NCBI RefSeq assembly: GCF_030814955.1
Contig: NZ_JAUSWB010000009.1
Span: forward strand, 62,001-126,000
Length of the DNA stretch: 64,000 nt
Direction of reading: 5' to 3'
From: Planomicrobium stackebrandtii
GTDB taxonomy: Bacteria; Bacillota; Bacilli; Bacillales_A; Planococcaceae
Of the stretch, positions 35,883-43,956 are shown piece by piece (within the stretch, counting starts at the first letter, position 1; every line of letters begins with the position of its first letter). A program made the translations under genes and the position numbers. The notes under the pieces are model-generated. The model worked only from the letters and a program-made list of their open reading frames with translations, was not told where the DNA came from and ran no database searches.

Positions 35883-36806
35883 ATGAATTCAACAATGGAA
35901 AAGACTTTTTATTTTATTGACAACCACACGACAAAAATCCAGCAGGAACAGGAAAATGCTTATCTGGAAAGCTTGTTGACTACAACGGAAAATTGGTTGG
36001 ACGGCTTGATAAAGCCAGAAGCAGGGGCCAGCAAGGAAGATATTCGTAAAGCGCTTCAACTGGCTGTACTGAAAGGCATGAAAGAGCATGTCCAGCCGCA
36101 TCACCAAATGACGCCGGATGCGCTTGGGTTGTTGGTCGGCTACCTGGTGGAACTGTTTGTGAAAAAAGAGCAAGCTGTCATTTTGGATCCGGCTGTGGGA
36201 ACCGGCAACCTGCTGCTGACGGTCATGAACTATTTGGATGGCCGATTAACGGGAGCAGGCGTAGAGCTGGACGATTTGTTGATCCGCCTGGCTTCAAATG
36301 CCGGGAATCTGATTGAACAGCCGATCACTTTCTATTTGCAGGACGCTTTGCAGCCCCTATTGATCGATCCGGTCGATGTCGTCGTTTCGGATTTGCCGGT
36401 GGGCTACTATCCGGACGAAGAAACAGCTGGAACCTACGAATTGAAAGCAGACGAAGGCATGTCTTTTGCACACCATCTGTTTATCGAGCAATCGTTAAAG
36501 CATACGGCTGAAGGCGGCTATCTGTTTTTCATCGTACCAAAAGCCTTGTTTGAATCCGCACAAGCGAGCCAATTGCACAGCTTCCTGAAAAAACATGCCC
36601 ATATCCAATCGGTTATGGAATTGCCGGAAAGCTTGTTCAAAAACTCGGCTCATGCAAAAGGGATCCTGGTCTTGCAGAAAAAGCAGGAAGGTGTCAAAGC
36701 TCCAAAGGAAGTCCTATTGGCGCGTGTTCCGAATATGTCGAAGCCGGAATCCATGTCGAAATTCTTTTCGCAGGTGACCGGTTGGTTTAAAGAAAACAAA
36801 GAATAA
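35883..36806 (+). CDS. ytxK: YtxK, N6-adenine methylase-like protein
   Basis: 307-residue class I SAM-dependent methyltransferase related to the HsdM/N6-DNA-methylase family. SAM-binding motif I is 'DPAVGTGNLLLTVM'. The catalytic position usually reading NPPF/Y is 'SDLPVGYYP', as in B. subtilis YtxK, so adenine methylation of DNA is doubtful. No restriction or specificity subunit is nearby. Start ATG 35883. In B. subtilis, ackA follows; here it does not. Confidence 0.88.
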   Translation: MNSTMEKTFYFIDNHTTKIQQEQENAYLESLLTTTENWLDGLIKPEAGASKEDIRKALQLAVLKGMKEHVQPHHQMTPDALGLLVGYLVELFVKKEQAVILDPAVGTGNLLLTVMNYLDGRLTGAGVELDDLLIRLASNAGNLIEQPITFYLQDALQPLLIDPVDVVVSDLPVGYYPDEETAGTYELKADEGMSFAHHLFIEQSLKHTAEGGYLFFIVPKALFESAQASQLHSFLKKHAHIQSVMELPESLFKNSAHAKGILVLQKKQEGVKAPKEVLLARVPNMSKPESMSKFFSQVTGWFKENKE

Positions 36807-36881
36807 AGCAGCCGATTTATGCTATACTAAGGCTATAAAACATCCATATGAACCATTTTTTGATGAAAAGAGGGATGCGCA

Positions 36882-37067
36882 ATGACTGAATCAAACGAAA
36901 CACCAAAAAAAGTCAGCTTGCAGGAAGCCGTAAAACGCCAGCTGGAAGCTAAGAAAAACCAGGCTGGGGACAAACAATCCGGCGGCAATGCTTCACTATC
37001 GACCAAAAAGATGAAAAGCCAGCAATCGAAAAAAGTCAGCAATAATCGCCGCAAAATGGGTACGTAA
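36882..37067 (+). CDS. Small basic protein of unknown function
   Basis: 61 residues, rich in Lys, Gln, Asn and Ser, ending 'KKVSNNRRKMGT', with no hydrophobic core and probably disordered. AAGAGGG lies upstream of ATG 36882, a TATACT (about 36823-36828) could be its -10 element, and a strong terminator follows, so it looks like a genuine monocistronic gene. The basic tail suggests binding to nucleic acid or ribosomes; that is only a guess. Confidence 0.65.
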   Translation: MTESNETPKKVSLQEAVKRQLEAKKNQAGDKQSGGNASLSTKKMKSQQSKKVSNNRRKMGT

Positions 37068-37100
37068 CGAGCAACTAACCACACATATGGAAGATTGGCG

Positions 37101-37133
37101 AAAAGGCAGGGAGATCCATTCCCTGCCTTTTTT
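37101..37133 (+). terminator. Terminator of the small basic protein gene
   Basis: AAAGGCAGGG pairs with CCCTGCCTTT, followed by T-rich sequence. Confidence 0.9.
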
Positions 37134-37199
37134 CATTGCGAAAAAAGGAGTATAATACTTTAAATTGACTATTCGAAAAATAAAAAAGGGATGAATAAT

Positions 37200-38057
37200 A
37201 TGGAAACAAACCCAGGGGATGCATATGACTCCACCACCTTTCAAGCAGATTGTGCAAACTGTTTTGGCCTTTGCTGTGTGGCATTGGCATTTACAGCTTC
37301 TTCAGATTTTCCTGTCGACAAAGCAGCAGGCGTTCCGTGCAAAAACCTGGAAGATGATTTTTGCTGCGGCATCCACCGGAACTTAAGGCTCTCGGGCTAT
37401 AGCGGATGTACGGTGTTCGATTGCCTTGGCGCAGGGCAAAAAGTATCACAGCAGACATTCGGAGGCATAAGCTGGAAAGACCGTCCACAGTCGGCTCAAC
37501 AAATGTTTCAGGTGCTGCCGGTTATGCAGCAGCTTCACGAAATGATGCTCTATCTCACACAAGCCATTGAACGCCATGGCAAAGGGGAATTAGAAACTGA
37601 ACTCCGAAAAAGCAGAAAAGCGATTTATGGATTGACTTTAGCATCAGCTGAAAGACTGCTGGCGATAGATTTGCACCAATACCGTGTGAACATCAACGAG
37701 TTGCTGGTCCAAGTTAGCGAAGAAGTCCGGCTCAAATCAGGTCGCTTTAATAAAAAAATGATCCGAAAAAAAGGACCGAATTATCAAGGTATAGATTTAA
37801 TGGGTGCAACATTTCAAGGAAAAGGCATGAAGGGCTCATTGTTTAGAGGCACATATTTGATTGGTGCGGATTTGAGTAGAGCAGACTTAAGAAATTCAGA
37901 TTTTATCGGTGCAGACATAAGAAATGCGGACTTGTCTGGAGCAGATTTGAGCGGCAGTCTGTATTTGACACAAATGCAATTGAATTCAGCAAAAGGAAAC
38001 TGCAGCACTAAATTGCCGGCTTTACTATCAAGGCCGGCTCATTGGTGTAAGAAATAA
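37200..38057 (+). CDS. Cysteine-rich domain fused to pentapeptide repeats
   Basis: 285 residues. The N-terminal ~90 hold nine cysteines: CxxCxxxCC at 18-26, then Cys47, Cys55-56, Cys70 and Cys75, with 'GCTVFDC'. This resembles YkgJ-type zinc/iron-chelating domains. A helical linker follows. Residues about 198-252 are pentapeptide repeats (A/S-D-L/F-x-x, such as 'GADLSRADLRNSDF') that should form a right-handed beta helix. Similar two-part proteins occur in actinobacteria, from memory. Function unknown. ATG 37200 is preferred over 37191, which lies too close to AAAAGGG. Confidence 0.8.
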   Translation: METNPGDAYDSTTFQADCANCFGLCCVALAFTASSDFPVDKAAGVPCKNLEDDFCCGIHRNLRLSGYSGCTVFDCLGAGQKVSQQTFGGISWKDRPQSAQQMFQVLPVMQQLHEMMLYLTQAIERHGKGELETELRKSRKAIYGLTLASAERLLAIDLHQYRVNINELLVQVSEEVRLKSGRFNKKMIRKKGPNYQGIDLMGATFQGKGMKGSLFRGTYLIGADLSRADLRNSDFIGADIRNADLSGADLSGSLYLTQMQLNSAKGNCSTKLPALLSRPAHWCKK

Positions 38058-38100
38058 ACATTCCATTGCCACAGCAGATTGTTTAATGAGGAGGGTTTTG

Positions 38101-38622
38101 ATGTATGCCGGATTTTGGCTTCGTTTAAAAGCTTTTGCAGTCGATTACTTGTTGATTTTGGCATATCTAGCGGTGCTGCTGATTTTTTCTGTATTTTTGA
38201 TGCCTTCACTACAGGGCTGGTTTCAAGAATCACAGATTACCGCTCAGATCGCTGGTTTTCTGTTGCTGACGCTGCCTGTTTCGCTGTATTTTATCATCAC
38301 GGATTCAAGAGTCGGCAAGCAATCGATCGGCAAACGAAAAATGCAGATTCGCGTGGTGGATGAAAATAATCGATCCATCTCTATCTGCCGGTCAACCTTT
38401 CGGATTGCATTGAAGTTTTTGCCTTGGGAACTGTCCCATTTCATGGCCTACCGAATGATGTATATGGAAGATGGAGAGGTGCTGCTAGTGGATTATTTCA
38501 TTGGGGGATTGATCTACGGATTGATTTTGCTGTATATTCTTATGGTCTTCTTTACGAAAAACAACCAGTCCTTTTACGACTACTTTGCAAAAACCTATGT
38601 TGTGAAATTAAAATATTCCTGA
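38101..38622 (+). CDS. RDD family membrane protein
   Basis: 173 residues. The N-terminus 'YAGFWLRLKAFAVDYLLIL' carries the Arg and Asp positions of RDD domains, followed by three or four more membrane segments and 'GKQSIGKRKMQIRVV'. Unlike sppI it is not next to sppA. RDD proteins have varied roles, some as Na+/H+ antiporter-like proteins, so no function is assigned. The start is ATG 38101 behind GAGGAGGG; an ATG 15 bases upstream overlaps that site. Confidence 0.8.
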   Translation: MYAGFWLRLKAFAVDYLLILAYLAVLLIFSVFLMPSLQGWFQESQITAQIAGFLLLTLPVSLYFIITDSRVGKQSIGKRKMQIRVVDENNRSISICRSTFRIALKFLPWELSHFMAYRMMYMEDGEVLLVDYFIGGLIYGLILLYILMVFFTKNNQSFYDYFAKTYVVKLKYS

Positions 38623-38628
38623 AAAGTA

Positions 38629-38656
38629 TTGACTTGCCGAGAAGAACTGATAAAAT
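38629..38656 (+). promoter_or_regulatory. Sigma-A promoter of the NhaC-type gene
   Basis: -35 TTGACT (38629-38634), 16-base spacer, -10 TAAAAT (38651-38656), immediately before the T-box leader. Confidence 0.72.
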
Positions 38657-38664
38657 CTATTTCA

Positions 38665-38925
38665 ATATACTTTTTAAAGAGCTGATTTATCAAATTATAT
38701 TATAATTAACTCGATCGATGATTTAGTAGGCAATTTGTGTGCAGCAGCAAGAGACTGGATGGCAGGTGCGAATTCAGGCAGCAAATTGGACGAAGTACAC
38801 CATCAGTTTTGATCGGTTCGCAAAAGAGTGGATGCTTTCTTCAATTAAGGCATTAAATTGGGTGGTAACGCGGAGAAAACCTTCGTCCCTTTATTGGGGC
38901 AGGAGGTTTTCTCTTTTTTATAGAG
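38665..38925 (+). promoter_or_regulatory. Tyrosine T-box riboswitch upstream of an NhaC-type transporter
   Basis: The T-box sequence GGGTGGTAACGCGG lies at 38860-38873. On the 3' side of stem I, GAAG-TAC-A gives specifier TAC (Tyr) at 38796-38798, laid out like the tyrS leader in this window. A terminator hairpin (GAGAAAACC with GGTTTTCTC) and T run end near 38925. This fills the 319-base spacer before the gene. Confidence 0.9.
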
Positions 38926-38941
38926 AAAAGGAGAGTTTATT

Positions 38942-40327
38942 ATGAACAATATTAAGTCGGTCATCACCCCAAGGTTTTGGGAAGCTTTACTTGTAACTGT
39001 TACTATTTTTCTGGTGATCAGTATCAGCATCATCCGTTTTGAATCGGTTCCGCATATTCCCATCCTGTTTTCGATTTTGCTGCTATTCGTTTACGGATTT
39101 CTTAAGAAAGTGTCCTACCGGGAACTGGAGAGAGGATTGGTTGAAGGAGCGGGTGCTGGCATGAGCGCTGTCTTTCTCTTTTTCTTCATCGGCATCCTCA
39201 TCAGCAGCTGGATGATCAGCGGCACTATTCCGACACTCATCTTTACAGGATTCACGCTGGTTTCCATGACATTTTTCTACGCCATCGTTTTTGTTGTGAC
39301 ATCGTTGATTGGATTATCGATCGGCAGTTCACTGACAACGGTTGCAACAATCGGCGTTGCTTTTATCGGAATGGCGACTGCGATGGATCTGTCACTGGCG
39401 ATTACGGCGGGAGCGATTGTGTCGGGTGCATTTTTCGGCGATAAGATGTCGCCGTTGTCGGATACTACAAACTTATCTTCTGCTATTGTCGGTGTGGATC
39501 TTTTTGAACACATCCGCAACATGGGATGGACGACGGTTCCCGCTTTTGCGATAACTTTGATTTTGTTCGTGCTGCTTTCTCCGGAAGCAGCAGGCGCAAG
39601 TGTTCAGGACGTAACGGCTTTTAAAGAAGGGTTGTCAGCTACCGGCATGATCCACTGGTATACAATCATTCCGCTGATTGTGCTCATTATCCTGACAATC
39701 ATGAAATTGCCGGCATTGCTGACGCTGGCACTTAGTTCGCTGTCAGCCATCATAATTTCTTTTTTGCATCAAAGTTCAACAGCTTCTGAAATATTCTCGG
39801 TGCTGTTCAGCGGATATGTATCCATGACCGGCATCGAGGAAATTGATTTGCTGCTGACGCGCGGCGGAATGGAGAGCATGATGTTCACTGTGGCGTTGGT
39901 GCTGCTGGCACTCAGTATGGGAGGGCTGCTGTTCAAATTGGGCATCGTCCAGTGCCTGCTGGCAAAAGTGGAAAGCCTATTGAAAAAAGTCTCGTCAGTC
40001 ATTGCAGCTTCTGCATTTACGGCGATTGGAATCAACATTCTGATCGGTGAGCAGTACCTTTCAATTCTACTGACCGGACAAGCATTTAAAGAACCGTACG
40101 ATAAAGTAGGGCTTGCCGGCAAAAACTTGAGCCGGGTGATGGAGGATGCGGGAACTGTAGTCAACCCGCTCGTGCCTTGGAGTGTTTGCGGAATCTTCAT
40201 CACGGGTGTCATCGGCGTTTCGACACTCGATTACTTGCCGTTCGCGTTCTTCTGCCTGCTGTCGCCGATATTGACCATTTTATTCGGTTTTACCGGAAAA
40301 ACGTTGACCTTTAAACAAACCAAATAA
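38942..40327 (+). CDS. NhaC-family transporter, predicted tyrosine uptake
   Basis: 461-residue membrane protein with about eleven helices. By sequence it belongs to the NhaC Na+/H+ antiporter family: 'GSSLTTVATIGVAFIG', 'GAFFGDKMSPLSDTTNLSSAI' and a C-terminal 'DAGTVVNPLVPWSVCG'. The tyrosine T-box upstream indicates it is induced by tyrosine starvation, so the likely job is amino-acid (tyrosine) uptake coupled to ions, as proposed for YheL-like genes with tyrosine T-boxes. ATG 38942 is preceded by AAAGGAG. The substrate is inferred from regulation only. Confidence 0.87.
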   Translation: MNNIKSVITPRFWEALLVTVTIFLVISISIIRFESVPHIPILFSILLLFVYGFLKKVSYRELERGLVEGAGAGMSAVFLFFFIGILISSWMISGTIPTLIFTGFTLVSMTFFYAIVFVVTSLIGLSIGSSLTTVATIGVAFIGMATAMDLSLAITAGAIVSGAFFGDKMSPLSDTTNLSSAIVGVDLFEHIRNMGWTTVPAFAITLILFVLLSPEAAGASVQDVTAFKEGLSATGMIHWYTIIPLIVLIILTIMKLPALLTLALSSLSAIIISFLHQSSTASEIFSVLFSGYVSMTGIEEIDLLLTRGGMESMMFTVALVLLALSMGGLLFKLGIVQCLLAKVESLLKKVSSVIAASAFTAIGINILIGEQYLSILLTGQAFKEPYDKVGLAGKNLSRVMEDAGTVVNPLVPWSVCGIFITGVIGVSTLDYLPFAFFCLLSPILTILFGFTGKTLTFKQTK

Positions 40328-40337
40328 TATTAACAAA

Positions 40338-40372
40338 GAAGCAGATGATCACTATGATCATCTGCTTTTTTG
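40338..40372 (+). terminator. Terminator of the NhaC-type gene
   Basis: AAGCAGATGATCA pairs with TGATCATCTGCTT around a three-base loop, then a T run. Confidence 0.92.
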
Positions 40373-40464
40373 ATAAAGGGATTTTTGCAGACGGGTCGAA
40401 TATTATTCTATATAGACCCATTTATCGCCGTGCCCTGGAAAAAACAGTCGAGGGAGTAGATAAA

Positions 40465-40884
40465 ATGTACAAATCAATTTTACTGGCCGCAGACGGTTCA
40501 GAAAATTCCACAAGGGCTGGCAATCAAGCTGCACAATTGGCATCCTTGGTTAAAGGGGCTGAAGTAACCCTCGTATACGTTTCCGACTTTAAAGAAGACA
40601 GCCATGAGGAACTTCATGACGGCGGGGCAATTGAATTTGAATTGTCGCGAAAGAAGAAAATCCAGCCTATTCGAGAAGCTTTGGAGCGCGAAAAAATCTT
40701 TTACAAAACAAAAATCCTGCACGGCCGACCGGCACCGACAATCATCGAACTTGCAAACGAAGGAAACTTTGATTTGGTCGTTATCGGCAGCAGGGGGTTA
40801 AATGCGTTATCTGAAATAATGTTGGGGAGTGTCAGCCATAAAGTCGTCAATGGAGTGAACTGTCCCGTGCTGGTCGTAAAGTAA
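40465..40884 (+). CDS. Universal stress protein (UspA family)
   Basis: 139 residues, single Usp domain. 'ILLAADGSENSTRAGNQA' at the N-terminus and the ATP-binding loop 'VIGSRGLNALSEIMLGSVSHKVV' (G-2x-G-9x-G-S) near the C-terminus suggest the ATP-binding UspA/UspFG type. The start is ATG 40465 with GAGGGAG upstream; upstream in-frame codons lie in the previous terminator. Second copy of the family at 45564. Confidence 0.88.
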   Translation: MYKSILLAADGSENSTRAGNQAAQLASLVKGAEVTLVYVSDFKEDSHEELHDGGAIEFELSRKKKIQPIREALEREKIFYKTKILHGRPAPTIIELANEGNFDLVVIGSRGLNALSEIMLGSVSHKVVNGVNCPVLVVK

Positions 40885-40981
40885 CGCAGGCTTTGCGGCG
40901 GTTTACTCTGGTATACTGGTGAAAAAGATCGGCCTTGTCTGCACTTGATCCAACGGAAGGCCGCCTGGAGGAAAACAACAA

Positions 40982-41323
40982 ATGGAAACTTTGCCAAATT
41001 GCCCTGAATGCAACTCTGACTACACTTACGAAGACGGCAGCTTGCTGGTATGCCCTGAATGTGCACATGAATGGAGCCCCTTTGCTGAAGCCGAAAGTAC
41101 AGATGCAGAAAAAATTATCCGAGATGCAAACGGCACGCCTTTAAAAGACGGAGATGCAGTCACTGTCATCAAAGATCTGAAAGTCAAAGGCAGTTCATCG
41201 ACTTTGAAAATTGGTACGAAAGTAAAAAGCATTCGACTGGTCGATGGGGATCATGACATCGACTGCAAAATTGATGGCTTTGGAGCCATGAAACTGAAAT
41301 CGGAATTTGTCAAAAAAGCATAA
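40982..41323 (+). CDS. yjdM: Zinc-ribbon protein YjdM (PhnA)
   Basis: 113 residues. An N-terminal zinc ribbon, CPEC-x18-CPEC (residues 7-10 and 25-28 or close), is followed by a beta-barrel KOW-like domain with '[17 protein letters not shown]'. Named PhnA after the E. coli phosphonate locus, but not itself a phosphonoacetate hydrolase; the role is unknown. Shine-Dalgarno GGAGG lies upstream of ATG 40982, and a strong terminator follows. Confidence 0.9.
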   Translation: METLPNCPECNSDYTYEDGSLLVCPECAHEWSPFAEAESTDAEKIIRDANGTPLKDGDAVTVIKDLKVKGSSSTLKIGTKVKSIRLVDGDHDIDCKIDGFGAMKLKSEFVKKA

Positions 41324-41327
41324 CTCG

Positions 41328-41373
41328 AAAAGACCCTGCCCAAACTTTTTAATAAGTTTGGGCAGGGTCTTTA
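41328..41373 (+). terminator. Terminator of yjdM
   Basis: AAAGACCCTGCCCAAACTT pairs with AAGTTTGGGCAGGGTCTTT, the longest stem in the window. Confidence 0.93.
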
Positions 41374-41449
41374 AGATTTTATAGGCCAGGGTAATTGAAC
41401 CGTAAAACTGATTTCTTAAGTTGTATAAGTTGACCCTTGGTCCCGCAGA

Positions 41450-42157
41450 TCAAACGCCGCGCTTATTGCCCCATACCAACGTATGCAATTGCGGCAGCAC
41501 CTTAGCATCGTTCATGATTGGGGAACTGATATGGTAATCAATTAATTGCTCATAACGATGCAGCAAGTTGGAAACCAGCTGTGCGTCATCAGTTGTAGCG
41601 GTATCATCGTTTCCGGTCTGCAAGAAAAATGGGGCCGCTGGATAACGCTGATGAAGCCCTTCTGCATAGGCAAAATCATCTTGGTCAAAAACGACGACTT
41701 TTAGGCTGACATTGGCATGCAGCAACTTCTCCATAAACAAGTCCAGCTTTGCAAAATCCGTCTTCATTCCAGAGCTGGGCGGTTTTGGTGATAGCGTGAT
41801 GTCATCGATTTCCACCAGCCAGTCCTGCCAAATAGAGGCTTGCGTTTCAACAGCCACTTTCCAGCCCTGCTGATGGCACAACTCGACCAATTCGCCGATG
41901 CCTTTATGAAGAGCAGGATTGCCGCCCGAAATGGTTACGTGTGAAAATGCAGCGCCTCCAATTTGAATGAGCTCTTCAACTATGTCGGCAGGCTGCTTGG
42001 AAGTGCTGGTTCCTGTGCCGTCCCAGGTGAATTTCGAATCGCACCAGGAACAGGAATAATCGCACCCTGCCGTACGTACGAACATGGTTTTTTGACCCAT
42101 GACCATGCCTTCACCTTGTATTGTCGGGCCGAAAATTTCCATTACCGGAATCCTCAT
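41450..42157 (-). CDS. queE: 7-carboxy-7-deazaguanine synthase QueE
   Basis: Radical SAM enzyme of queuosine precursor synthesis, converting carboxytetrahydropterin to CDG. 235 residues. The [4Fe-4S] motif CxxxCxxC is in 'CDYSCSWC'. 'FGPTIQGEGMVMGQKTMFVR' is the family N-terminus, and 'TISGGNPALHK' supports SAM binding. The ATG at 42157 overlaps the queD stop. Last gene of queC-queD-queE. Confidence 0.94.
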   Translation of the reverse strand: MRIPVMEIFGPTIQGEGMVMGQKTMFVRTAGCDYSCSWCDSKFTWDGTGTSTSKQPADIVEELIQIGGAAFSHVTISGGNPALHKGIGELVELCHQQGWKVAVETQASIWQDWLVEIDDITLSPKPPSSGMKTDFAKLDLFMEKLLHANVSLKVVVFDQDDFAYAEGLHQRYPAAPFFLQTGNDDTATTDDAQLVSNLLHRYEQLIDYHISSPIMNDAKVLPQLHTLVWGNKRGV

Positions 42158-42579
42158 GACAGATCCCCCTTGCGCGGACGAAATACCACGTAGCTTGTCG
42201 GTGTTTCACGAACAATGACCTGCAGGCAATTCGGGCGGTTGTTCTTGGTTTTCAAAACTTGTTGAATCGATTGCCATACTTGCTGGGCAAGAAGTTCAGT
42301 GGTTGGGAACTTATCAGCGAACTCCGGATGGTCGTTCAATACGCTGTGATCGTATTTTTTGTGGATCAATTCTTTCACTAATTTAAAATCAATCAAAAAG
42401 CCGGTCGCATCGAGCTCATTGCCGGCGATGGTGATGTTGAGGTGATACGTATGGCCGTGCATAACCTGGCATTTTCCGGCATCTTCACTTGGAATAAAAT
42501 GCGCTGCAGAAAAATGCAGGTCTTTATTCAGCTCAAATTGAAAATCGTGGGCAGTTGTCGGATAAAATTGCTGCATCAT
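42154..42579 (-). CDS. queD: 6-carboxytetrahydropterin synthase QueD
   Basis: Zinc enzyme of 141 residues converting dihydroneopterin triphosphate to 6-carboxytetrahydropterin. Zinc histidines lie in 'HFSAAHF' and '[11 protein letters not shown]', with the catalytic cysteine at the front of the latter. The C-terminus has '[11 protein letters not shown]'. It overlaps queC and queE by four bases each, so the three are translationally coupled. Confidence 0.94.
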   Translation of the reverse strand: MMQQFYPTTAHDFQFELNKDLHFSAAHFIPSEDAGKCQVMHGHTYHLNITIAGNELDATGFLIDFKLVKELIHKKYDHSVLNDHPEFADKFPTTELLAQQVWQSIQQVLKTKNNRPNCLQVIVRETPTSYVVFRPRKGDLS

Positions 42580-43244
42580 TCGACAGCACCCGCCGATTTT
42601 TTCGCCTGGTACCGGGCAAGTCCCTCATTGCGCAATTTGCAGGACGGGCATTCGCCGCAGCCAGTGCTTGGGATGCCGTGATAGCAAGTCAATGTTTTTT
42701 CCTGCACGAAATCGAGGGCGCCCAGTGTATCAGATAGCTCCCAAACGTCAGCTTTATCCAGCCACATTAATGGAGTATGGAGGATAAACTGTTTGTCCAT
42801 CGCCAAATTCAACGTGACGTTCAACGAGCGGATAAAAGTATCGCGGCAATCCGGGTAGCCGCTGAAATCTGTTTGGCTGACGCCTGTGATTAAATGCCGG
42901 GAGCCGAGTGCATCTGCATACACGGCTGCAAAAGATAAAAACAAATGGTTTCTGCCTGGCACAAAAGTGGATGGCAGTCCGCCTTCTTCTTCGGCGTTCA
43001 CTTCAATATCGTTGCGCGTCAAAGCATTTGCAGACAGCTGGTTGATCAAGCTCATATCCAGTACTTTAAATGAGACGCCAAGTTCTTCCGCAATTTTTCG
43101 GGCACATTCGATTTCAGCCGAATGGCGCTGGCCATAATCAAATGTCACCGTAGCAACTTCTTTGAAATTTTTAATTGCCCAAAATAGGCAAGTGGTGCTG
43201 TCCTGGCCGCCGCTGAAAACGACAACCGCTTTTTCATTTTTCAT
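42576..43244 (-). CDS. queC: 7-cyano-7-deazaguanine synthase QueC
   Basis: Makes preQ0 from CDG with ATP and ammonia. 222 residues. PP-loop '[16 protein letters not shown]' is at the N-terminus. A C-terminal zinc site is formed by '[16 protein letters not shown]'. The start is set at ATG 43244, eight bases after AAGGAG; a GTG three codons upstream abuts that site. The same AAGGAG belongs to the preQ1 riboswitch, so translation start is the control point. No queF or queA is in this window. Confidence 0.94.
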   Translation of the reverse strand: MKNEKAVVVFSGGQDSTTCLFWAIKNFKEVATVTFDYGQRHSAEIECARKIAEELGVSFKVLDMSLINQLSANALTRNDIEVNAEEEGGLPSTFVPGRNHLFLSFAAVYADALGSRHLITGVSQTDFSGYPDCRDTFIRSLNVTLNLAMDKQFILHTPLMWLDKADVWELSDTLGALDFVQEKTLTCYHGIPSTGCGECPSCKLRNEGLARYQAKKSAGAVE

Positions 43245-43252
43245 TTGAGACA

Positions 43253-43292
43253 CTCCTTAGTTTTTTAGAGAGGGAGTTTGCGAACCTCTTTA
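43253..43292 (-). promoter_or_regulatory. PreQ1-I riboswitch of queCDE
   Basis: On the minus strand, AAGAGGTTCGCAAACTCCCT followed by CTCTAAAAAACTAAGGAG matches the class I preQ1 aptamer: a GAGG/CCTC stem, a loop, the A-rich tail, and a pseudoknot segment that runs into the ribosome site. Ligand binding should hide the Shine-Dalgarno of queC. Confidence 0.9.
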
Positions 43293-43460
43293 AGCGAACA
43301 GGATTAATAATAACATATTGTCCGACAAGCAAGCAGCTTTAAGGAAATGAAAATTAACAGTGTGCCAGACAACATCCTGTTTTAGAGAATGATCTGCAGC
43401 CCGCTTTGTAATTATTGGACGATACATGCGTCTAATCTAGAAAGGATGGGAGGGATAGGG

Positions 43461-43862
43461 ATGAAAAAAACTTTGTTGATCGTGTTGGTTTTTCTAGCGG
43501 CAACTGCATGCAATCGTCAAACTTTTAGCGAAGGTGATATTATCGAAAATTTACATGGTGATGTTGCCAATGAAGAACGCTTATACAGGTTTTATGAAAA
43601 TATGGAAAATGGAAAAAAGGACGCGGTCAGAATCATCAGCTACACAACAGAAGGAGACCCTATCTATCAAGACCTGTCATACGATGGCACTGTTATTGAA
43701 TCGGTGGAAGATTTCACTGAAGACCAATACGGTTCCGGGGAGATTGTCGCAAGAGAATGTGAATCGATGGTCATCCTGTCCTCTGAAACTGAAGAAGTTT
43801 ATGTGCTCGAAGGGTGTGATCCTGAAGAGGGATTGGATACCATTCTACACTTAACGGAATAA
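43461..43862 (+). CDS. Putative lipoprotein with DUF4362-like domain
   Basis: 133 residues. An N-terminal hydrophobic signal ends 'LAATACN', so Cys17 is the probable lipidation site. The rest has 'NGKKDAVRIISYTTEGDPIYQDLSYDG', split here as family-typical segments 'GKKDAVRI' and 'TTEGDPIYQDL', which fit DUF4362 proteins of Bacillaceae from memory. Role unknown. The start is ATG 43461 behind GGGAGGG. Confidence 0.78.
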   Translation: MKKTLLIVLVFLAATACNRQTFSEGDIIENLHGDVANEERLYRFYENMENGKKDAVRIISYTTEGDPIYQDLSYDGTVIESVEDFTEDQYGSGEIVARECESMVILSSETEEVYVLEGCDPEEGLDTILHLTE

Positions 43863-43956
43863 CTGCTGTTAAAGCTTTCTTTACATTTCAATAAGGCATA
43901 CAATTTCTGCAAAAGGGTATATTTGATAATAACGGATACGGAAGGGGAGATGTGAG

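Noticed and set aside
35883-36806. YtxK as part of a restriction-modification system
   Set aside because: The catalytic NPPF/Y motif is altered to DLPV and no nuclease or specificity gene is nearby.
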